A DNA stretch of 64,000 bases from Actinomycetes bacterium (GTDB lineage Bacteria; Actinomycetota; Acidimicrobiia; Acidimicrobiales; Palsa-688). Position 1 is the first letter of the stretch, and each line of letters begins with the position of its first letter. Below, piece by piece: positions 58,350 to 64,000 of the stretch. The notes under the pieces were generated by a model. It saw nothing but the letters and a program-made list of their open reading frames with translations, did not search any database and was not told the origin of the DNA. The position numbers and the translations under genes were made by a program. The stretch lies in assembly GCA_021809105.1 (NCBI GenBank), contig JAKBAM010000001.1, positions 310,001 through 374,000 of the forward strand, written 5' to 3'.

Positions 58350-59600
58350 TCAGCCGCCGAGGCGGACGGGCAACCGCTTGATCCCGTTGATGAACGAAGA
58401 CTGCAGTTGCGACGGCGCCGCGCTCACCGCCAGATCGGGGTATCGACTGAAAAGCTCGCGGAACATGACGGTCACCTCGCGACGGGCCAGGTGGGCGCCC
58501 AGGCAGAAGTGTGGGCCGGGCCCGCCGAAGCCGACGTGAGGGTTGGGCTGGCGGCGGACGTCGAAGCGCTGGGCGCTGTCGAACACCGACTCGTCACGGT
58601 TGGCCGCCCCGTAGAGGAGGAGGACCTTGTCGCCGGCGTGCAGCTCGGTGGCCCCCAAAGTGACTTCCTGGGTCACGGTGCGACGCATCGAGATGACTGG
58701 CGACGACCAGCGAACGATCTCGTCGACGGCAGCTGGGGCCAGAGCATCGAAATCGTGGACCCAGATCGTCCGCTGGTCCGGGTGCTCGGCGAACGCCCAT
58801 ACCCCGTGGGCGATGGCCGTGCGGGTTGTCTCGCTACCGGCGACGAGGAGCAGGATGAAGAACGACACGACCTCTTGGTCGGTGATCGCCTCGCCCTCCA
58901 CCTCGGCGTGGATCAAGGCTGACACGAGGTCGTCGGTGGGCTCACGGCGACGGGCGGCGGCGATCGGCTGCATCAAGGCAGAGAGTCCGATACCGGCTTC
59001 AAGGATGGCGGTGCCGAAGTCCTTGCCCGGCGGGAGGAAGTCAGGGTCCCCACCCGAGAGGATGGTGTTGGCAGCCTGCAGGACCATGCCTCGCTCGCTG
59101 CGTGGCACCCCCATGATGTCGAGGATGACCAGGAGTGGAAAGGGCGCAGCGATGTCGCCCACCAACTCCACGCAGCTTTGGTCGATGCCGTCGAGGATCT
59201 CCACGGCCGTGCGCTCCACCTGATCGAGTATGCGCTGCAACATGCGCGGGGTGAACGCCTGCGACACGATGCGGCGCAAGCGGGCGTGGCGAGGGTCGTC
59301 CATGTTGATGAGCGACCCGTAGAACTCGTTGAGGTCGGGCGGCATGTCGGTGACACTCGTGGCACCCTCGCCGGAGCAGAACACCCCCGGCCTCCGGGAT
59401 ACCTCCAGGACATCGGCGTGGCGCACTACCGCGTAGTACCCGGCGCCCTTGACCGCTCCGGTGCTCGGCAGGGGCTCGGGCTCGTCGAAGAACGCCAGCG
59501 TCTCGTGGTCCCTGAGCAGCTTGTAGGCGCGCTCCCGCTCGGCCCAGGGCCGGCTCCAGAACCTGGGCGCCGACAGGTCGATGTCGATTCCCTGGATCAC
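58350..59600 (-). CDS. Cytochrome P450
   Basis: 416-residue soluble bacterial P450. GTG 59600 gives the normal length; the longer frame to 59768 runs into the divergent promoter. The heme-binding loop FGGPGPHFCLGAHLARRE has the thiolate Cys366. The I-helix is FILLLVAGSETTRTAIAHG (acid-alcohol replaced by Glu-Thr-Thr). The K-helix ExxR is in VDEIVRW and the meander follows. Close to CYP125/142-like steroid or CYP124-like lipid hydroxylases in style, but subfamily is not assigned. Redox partners are absent nearby; a ferredoxin lies at 38222. Confidence 0.92.
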   Translation of the reverse strand: MIQGIDIDLSAPRFWSRPWAERERAYKLLRDHETLAFFDEPEPLPSTGAVKGAGYYAVVRHADVLEVSRRPGVFCSGEGATSVTDMPPDLNEFYGSLINMDDPRHARLRRIVSQAFTPRMLQRILDQVERTAVEILDGIDQSCVELVGDIAAPFPLLVILDIMGVPRSERGMVLQAANTILSGGDPDFLPPGKDFGTAILEAGIGLSALMQPIAAARRREPTDDLVSALIHAEVEGEAITDQEVVSFFILLLVAGSETTRTAIAHGVWAFAEHPDQRTIWVHDFDALAPAAVDEIVRWSSPVISMRRTVTQEVTLGATELHAGDKVLLLYGAANRDESVFDSAQRFDVRRQPNPHVGFGGPGPHFCLGAHLARREVTVMFRELFSRYPDLAVSAAPSQLQSSFINGIKRLPVRLGG

Positions 59601-59640
59601 AGTCAAGGCTGTCCTCCTCGTCCCAACGCCAGCCTGCCGC

Positions 59641-59664
59641 AGAAACGATACCCTAGTCTCAGTT
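59641..59664. promoter_or_regulatory. Shared 24-nt regulatory motif, P450/PspA-like copy
   Basis: AGAAACGATACC-N4-TCTCAGTT, matching the thiolase/TetR copy at 57646-57669 in sequence, spacing and orientation. It lies 41 bp upstream of the P450 start and 104 bp upstream of the PspA-like start. This suggests common control of P450 and thiolase operons. Confidence 0.6.
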
Positions 59665-59767
59665 GACTCAGGCACGGGGTGCGGCGATGATCGGCGTGAA
59701 CTGTGCTGCGGTTGGCGCGATGCTGGTGCGGAAAACCGATCCACCGGTGGCAAAGGAGCAGCCCTCA

Positions 59768-60580
59768 ATGTCGTGGGGCAAGATGTTCAAACGGGCGAAC
59801 AGCTACGCCCAAGCCAAGGCCCAGACCACACTCGACGCTCACGCTGATCCGAAGGTGCAGCTCGAGCAGGCCATCAGCGAGCTGCAGGCTCATCACCGCG
59901 ACCTGGAGGCGGCAGCCAGCCGGGTGATCGCCCAGGACAAGCTGGGCAAGATGCGCCTGGCGGAGCTGTCCACCCAGGAGGCCCGGTACACGAAGTCGGC
60001 CGTGGCCGCTCAGCAGCAGGGCAACATCGATGCAGCCCGGACTTTCGCCACCAAGATCGCGGGGTTGCGCGACCAGATCCAAGGGCTGACCACCCAGATC
60101 CCGCAGCTGGAAGCCGCCGCGGCCGATGCCCGCCAGGCAGTGTCGGAGTCGGCGTTCCAGCTGCAGCAGAAGGTCAGCGAGCGTTCCACCATCCGGGCGC
60201 AGATCGACCAGACCCGCATGCAGCAGCAGATGGCTGCCAGCATGAAGCAGGTTTCCGACCTGACGGGGAGCGGCAACGCTCCGAGCTTCGACGAGATCCG
60301 CCAGAAGGTGGCAGGCCAGTTTGCCGAGGCTCAGGCCCAGACGGAGCTGTCGAGCGCCAGCCCTGAGGTGCAGGAGATGCATGTGCACCATGCCGAGCTG
60401 ACCATCGAAGCCGACGCCATCCTGGCGGAGCTCAGCGCAGGAACGGCACAGGCGGCGGTGGAAGCGGGCAACGGCCCCCCCGACGCGGCAACCCCCGAGT
60501 TGTCAGCTCCCGGGACCATCCACCCACCTGTCGCCGAGGCAGACAGCGAAGAGGAAGGCAGCGCAGCCGCCAAGCCATGA
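59768..60580 (+). CDS. PspA/IM30-family coiled-coil protein
   Basis: 270-residue protein. ATG 59768 has AAAGGAG 10 bp upstream, and MSWGKMFKRANSYAQAKAQ is a normal PspA-like start; the frame to 59663 is upstream leader. A long coiled coil runs from about 25 to 190 (Gln/Ala-rich, for example KVQLEQAISELQAHHRDLEAAASRV). The C-terminal ~90 residues are acidic and Pro-rich. PspA proteins stabilise membranes under stress and form ESCRT-III-like rods. It is divergent from the P450 and thus shares the motif-containing control region. Confidence 0.85.
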   Translation: MSWGKMFKRANSYAQAKAQTTLDAHADPKVQLEQAISELQAHHRDLEAAASRVIAQDKLGKMRLAELSTQEARYTKSAVAAQQQGNIDAARTFATKIAGLRDQIQGLTTQIPQLEAAAADARQAVSESAFQLQQKVSERSTIRAQIDQTRMQQQMAASMKQVSDLTGSGNAPSFDEIRQKVAGQFAEAQAQTELSSASPEVQEMHVHHAELTIEADAILAELSAGTAQAAVEAGNGPPDAATPELSAPGTIHPPVAEADSEEEGSAAAKP

Positions 60581-60598
60581 CACGGCCGTGGTCGGCCG

Positions 60599-61402
60599 TC
60601 ATCTGCTGGCGCAGGCGGCGGTGATCGGCGACAGCCTCCTCGCTTCGATACCCCGTAGGTCACCCTCCTCGTCGACATGACGTCGGGGTGGCCCGAAGCC
60701 CGCCGCAGCCAGCGGCCCGGCGAGTGCTCGATCCTGGTCGCCGCCCAGCTCTAGCAACAGGGTCCCTCCCGGTCGCAGGAGGCGGGCACCCACCGCAAGC
60801 GCCTCCAGCAGCAGCCGCAGGCCCGCTGGCCCGCCGTCGAGCGCCAGCCGGGGCTCGTGGTCGAGCACGTCGCGCGGCAGGTACACGAGCGCATCAGTGG
60901 GGACATAGGGCACGATGGCGATGACGACATCGCAAGCGCCGGTAACGATGCCGGGAAGCGGGTCGCCCATGTGCCCCTCGTATACCTCTACCCCGTTCGC
61001 AGCGGCACAGTGGCAGGCACGCGGGTCGATGTCGGTGGCCACCACCCTCGCCCGGGGGCGGCTCCGCTGCATCGCGAGGGCGATGGCGCCCGATCCGGTA
61101 CACAGGTCGACGGCTAGACCTCCCTCGGGCAGCAGGTCCACGGCCCTGGCCGCCAGCCGATTCGACTCCCATCGCGGCACGTAGACACCGGGCTCGACCA
61201 CGACCCAGGCCCCAGCGAACCTCGTCCCTCCGGTGATCCACGCCAGCGGCTCTCCCGTCTCTCTCCGAGCCGCGAGGGCGTCGAGAGCAGCCGGATCTCC
61301 TGCTGCAGCCAGAGCCAGCTCCGACGCCTCCTCCTCAGGAGCAACGCAGCCGGCCCGGCGCAGTCGTTCCATCAAGGCGTCGAAGGCGGTGGAAGGGTCC
61401 AA
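60599..61402 (-). CDS. PrmC/HemK-like methyltransferase (putative protein N5-glutamine MTase)
   Basis: 267-residue SAM-dependent methyltransferase. The SAM motif VDLCTGSGAIALAMQ, an acidic ATDIDPRACHCAAANG, and the substrate-side motif, here VIAIVPYVPTDAL instead of canonical NPPY, are visible. The GGPAGL and LLLELGGDQ motifs of PrmC are present. The altered NPPY suggests the paralogue group annotated as putative N(5)-glutamine methyltransferase rather than release-factor PrmC. TTG start at 61402, 3 bp after the stop of the damaged MBL gene in the same direction. Confidence 0.82.
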   Translation of the reverse strand: MDPSTAFDALMERLRRAGCVAPEEEASELALAAAGDPAALDALAARRETGEPLAWITGGTRFAGAWVVVEPGVYVPRWESNRLAARAVDLLPEGGLAVDLCTGSGAIALAMQRSRPRARVVATDIDPRACHCAAANGVEVYEGHMGDPLPGIVTGACDVVIAIVPYVPTDALVYLPRDVLDHEPRLALDGGPAGLRLLLEALAVGARLLRPGGTLLLELGGDQDRALAGPLAAAGFGPPRRHVDEEGDLRGIEARRLSPITAACASR

Positions 61403-61405
61403 GCG

Positions 61406-62156
61406 TCACCGGCTGGAGCTCGCAGAGCCCCGGCCGGCCGGGTCGGACCCCGTCCGCATCAGGGATCCCGCCATGCGCTCCAAGCTGGATCCCTTGCCTC
61501 CCACAACGGCGAACGCCGACTCCGTCAGCTCGCGCCGACGACCCCAGGCCGCAGAAGCAAGCCGGGTGAGTGGCGGGTTCCGGAGGGGGAAGCAGCCGAG
61601 CTCGCAGACACTGAGGACACCCCAGAACAGGAAGTCGGTCTGGGCTCCCCCTTCGTTGAGCTCGATCGAGAGGCGCATGGAGATGTGAATGAAGTTGACG
61701 ATCTTGCGCTCCATGGCATCCGCCAGCAGGCCCGGAGGCGTGCGCACCGGGCTCGACCAGTCGCCAGGACGCTGCCCCGTCCGGTGCACCCGACGGTGCC
61801 GGACGTCTATGGCCCAGTATTCGTCACCGACCTCGAAGACGACCTGCCCCTTGAAGAGCCGCCGGACAGGGAAGGGGAGCGCAGCCGCGAAGGCCCCGAA
61901 GAACTCGGCGCGGGCGGAAAGCCCCCTGGCCGCGTCTCGGAAATCGACCAGATATCCTTGCCGGGAGATCAGCTCGAGATCGTGGGGATCCCGAGCCTGG
62001 TAGCAGCCCGGAGGGGCCTGTGCCGCCGAGTAGTTCTTCAGCATCAGGGTGACCGGCCCGTGATCGTCGAGGATTTGCCCGCTTCCGGATCTTGCAGTCG
62101 TTCAGGTCAGCTACAACCGTGTCGCCGCGCCGGACAACGATGGCGCTGTCGTCCAC
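61406..62156 (-). pseudogene. MBL-fold (UDP-MurNAc hydroxylase-like) protein, truncated and frameshifted
   Basis: Two frames together encode a family I know: DDSAIVVRRGDTVVADLNDCKI (from about 62156) and, after a shift near 62065, DDHGPVTLMLKNYSAAQAPPGCYQARDPHDLELISRQGYLVDF. The C-terminal domain follows (FHISMRLSIEL-like, here FIHISMRLSIEL, and LERMAGSL). In intact relatives an N-terminal metallo-beta-lactamase core with H-x-H-x-D-H motifs precedes this and it is missing here. It is a remnant about 250 codons long. The longest uninterrupted frame is 61406-62044. A small truncated protein might still be made. Confidence 0.65.
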
Positions 62157-62237
62157 GCCGTACCTGATCGGTCAGCCGTCTCCTCCCGCGCGTCGCTCGG
62201 ACCAGGTCAGCCATCGCCGGTCACCATAGCGTTCGCC

Positions 62238-63782
62238 TCACGGTTGGAGGCTCCCCGGCGCCCTCCGGGCCAGCACCAAGGCCAGTAGGCCGGAGGCGAT
62301 CATCAGCGCGGCGGCGAGGGCCATGACCATGTCGAGACCGGAGGAGAACGACGATGCCGCCGCATTGAGCACCTCGTTGACGATCTTGGCGATCGGCCCG
62401 GTCTTCGGCAGCGTGCTGGAGCTGGTGTTCGCCGACCCCGTGGTCACCGCGATGATCACCTCGTTACGCAAGGCGGAGGGCAGTCCGGGTATACCGGCCA
62501 ACCGGTGCATCAGGTTGGTGGTGAGCTGAGCGTTGATGATCGCTCCGAGCACGGTGACTCCGACGACTGCGCCCAGCTCGCGGCTGGTGTTGACCGCCGA
62601 GGCTGCCATCCCAGACCTGGCGGCAGGCACCGCGCTCAGCACCGCTGCTGTAGCCCCGACCATGACCAGGCCCAGGCCCGCACCCACGATCGACAGGCTC
62701 CACCCGAAGAGCCCCACGCCGGAGTTGGGGGTGATGAAGGAGTTGGTGAGGAGGATCCCCGCGCCAGCCACCAGACCGCCGACTGTCATCGGGCGCCCAG
62801 GACCGACCCGCGCGATCCAGCGGCCCGAGAGAGCCGACGCAACGATCAGGCACACCGCCATCGGAGCGAAGTCAAGTGCCAGGTGGAACGAAGAGGTATT
62901 GCCGAGAAGCTCCACGAACAACGGGACGAAGAAGAACACGGCAAACGTGGAGAAGAACCCGGTGAACGCGATGACCATGCCGGCCGTGAAACCACCGTTG
63001 CGGAAGAAACGGAGATCGAGCGCCGGTTCTTCGGCTCGCCGCTCCACCGAGACGAAGATCACGCCAGCGACGACAGCCGCGGCGTAGAGGCCGATGATCC
63101 ACCAGGTGCGGTATCCCTCCGTCTCACCGAAGATCGTGGCGAAGACCGCTGCGGTCACCGCTGTCGCCGCCCAGAAGAACCCACCTTCGTCCAGCCGACG
63201 CCGGCTGTCGGATGTGATCTCAGGCAGCACCTCGCCGACGCCGACCAGCGCGACCACGCCGACAACGACGTTGAAGACGAAAACGGCTCGCCAGGACCAG
63301 ATCCCGACCAGTACCCCGCCGATCACCGGCCCTGCGGCGAGGGCCAATCCCGATATGGCAGACCACACACCGAGGGCCTGAGCCCGATCGGCCCGGTCGG
63401 GATACAGCTGACGGATCATGGACAGGGTGCCTGGCTCGGACGCCGCCGCCCCGATGCCCATGACCACCCGTCCCGCGATGAGCATGCCGCTGCTCACTGC
63501 AAAGGCTCCGATGACCGAACCGGCGGTGAAGACGACCAGGCCAATGATCATGATCTTCCGTCGACCGACGTGGTCGCCGATAGTTCCGAAGGCGAGCATC
63601 AGACCCGCGAAGGCCAGGGCGTAGCCGCTCACGACCCACTGGAGGGCTTGGATCCCGGCATGCAAGTCGCTCTGCACGCTCGATAGGGCCACCGCCACGA
63701 TCGTGTTGTCCAAAAAGGTCACGAACAGGACGAGGGTGATAACGGCCAAAGACAGGCGCGGACGAAAGATTTGGCTCGGCAC
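62238..63782 (-). CDS. MFS exporter, DHA2 (EmrB/QacA) type
   Basis: 514-residue 14-helix drug:proton antiporter. The first helix VITLVLFVTFLDNTIVAVALSSV contains the conserved Asp of DHA2 members (LDNTIV). Motif A is FGTIGDHVGRRKIMIIGL, and motif C is ISGLALAAGPVIGGVLVGIWSWRAVFVFN. These fit 14-TMS drug or lipid exporters. No regulator is adjacent. Upstream, 92 bp separate it from the partial PIN toxin gene. Confidence 0.92.
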   Translation of the reverse strand: MPSQIFRPRLSLAVITLVLFVTFLDNTIVAVALSSVQSDLHAGIQALQWVVSGYALAFAGLMLAFGTIGDHVGRRKIMIIGLVVFTAGSVIGAFAVSSGMLIAGRVVMGIGAAASEPGTLSMIRQLYPDRADRAQALGVWSAISGLALAAGPVIGGVLVGIWSWRAVFVFNVVVGVVALVGVGEVLPEITSDSRRRLDEGGFFWAATAVTAAVFATIFGETEGYRTWWIIGLYAAAVVAGVIFVSVERRAEEPALDLRFFRNGGFTAGMVIAFTGFFSTFAVFFFVPLFVELLGNTSSFHLALDFAPMAVCLIVASALSGRWIARVGPGRPMTVGGLVAGAGILLTNSFITPNSGVGLFGWSLSIVGAGLGLVMVGATAAVLSAVPAARSGMAASAVNTSRELGAVVGVTVLGAIINAQLTTNLMHRLAGIPGLPSALRNEVIIAVTTGSANTSSSTLPKTGPIAKIVNEVLNAAASSFSSGLDMVMALAAALMIASGLLALVLARRAPGSLQP

Positions 63783-63874
63783 AACTGGGCAAACTACCCA
63801 CTACTACCGCCGCGCCTGACGACCCGAGCTAGCCGCAGCAATGGCTCAGGCCCCCCCAACGCAATCGCTTGGGC

Positions 63875-64000
63875 TCATCGTGGACTCTCGACGACCAGGC
63901 CAAGCTCCTGGGCGGCGTCCGCCATCCGACCGTCGTAGGTGACGACAGCCCGTAGGTCCGCTCCAACGACCTGTGCGGCCGCAAGGTGAATCGCATCGAG
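63875..64000 (-). CDS. PIN-domain toxin (VapC-like), C-terminal part, 5' end outside window
   Basis: The last 41 codons of a minus-strand gene that starts beyond base 64000. LDAIHLAAAQVVGADLRAVVTYDGRMADAAQELGLVV is the classic C-terminal VapC segment, with the metal-binding Asp in LDAIHLA and the final Asp in TYDGR. The partner antitoxin would be upstream (higher coordinates). Stop is TGA at 63877-63875. Confidence 0.8.
   Translation of the reverse strand, partial: LDAIHLAAAQVVGADLRAVVTYDGRMADAAQELGLVVESPR

Overview
The window is high-GC, gene-dense, and rich in GTG and TTG starts and in 4-bp ATGA, GTGA or TTGA gene overlaps. Gene content suggests an actinobacterium, possibly of the Acidimicrobiia or a related deep lineage. 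It includes Ku with a stand-alone LigD-type polymerase, a MerR/HspR-type repressor beside hsp20, the thiolase-like TLP1 family, and P450 with 3Fe-4S ferredoxin genes. The lineage is inferred from gene content; no rRNA or other taxonomic marker is present.

Region 1 (1-2.0 kb) holds the 3' end of an FAD-linked oxidase and an FGGY (glycerol kinase-like) kinase. Region 2 (2.0-14.0 kb) is a DNA-break-repair neighbourhood. It contains ku-ligD(pol) facing a nurA-patatin-plsC-herA operon, a NERD-NUDIX-marR operon, and sbcD-sbcC. Region 3 (14.2-15.0 kb) is hsp20 divergent from its probable MerR-type repressor, with a palindrome over the -35 box.

Region 4 (about 15.1-27.0 kb) is a scarred mobile region. 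It holds a tyrosine integrase broken by frameshifts and stops, beside a tRNA T-arm-like attachment remnant, plus two further integrase fragments. A 178-bp repeat is present twice at 99% identity. Also here are a broken resolvase, an IS1380-type transposase remnant, an orphan excisionase, VapBC and DUF433/DUF5615 toxin-antitoxin pairs, two damaged P-loop kinase genes, an intact aroA and a decayed second aroA. Cargo genes include a DUF6157 protein, an aminoglycoside-phosphotransferase-like protein and a DinB-like protein.

Region 5 (27.2-44.7 kb) is ordinary chromosome: an ABC-2 exporter, a PAP2 membrane protein, a ferric-iron-type ABC importer, and a COG4280 membrane protein with a small partner next to a ChrB-like protein. 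These are followed by a ferredoxin, a histidine phosphatase, an MFS transporter, a zinc-ribbon coiled-coil protein, a class A penicillin-binding protein and an acyl-CoA dehydrogenase.

Region 6 (44.7-52.9 kb, minus strand) has a CYTH-CHAD protein, PEP carboxylase, a PP2C phosphatase / VWA / kinase-like triad resembling the TerY-P signalling triad, and a VIT1/CCC1 transporter. Region 7 (53-60.6 kb) is an acyl-CoA module: a biotinyl-carboxyltransferase fusion, a TLP1-type thiolase-like protein, a thiolase and TetR, followed by a P450 and a PspA-like protein. The thiolase/TetR and P450/PspA intergenic regions share a 24-nt motif. The window ends with a PrmC-like methyltransferase, a damaged MBL-fold gene, a DHA2-type MFS exporter and the end of a PIN toxin gene.
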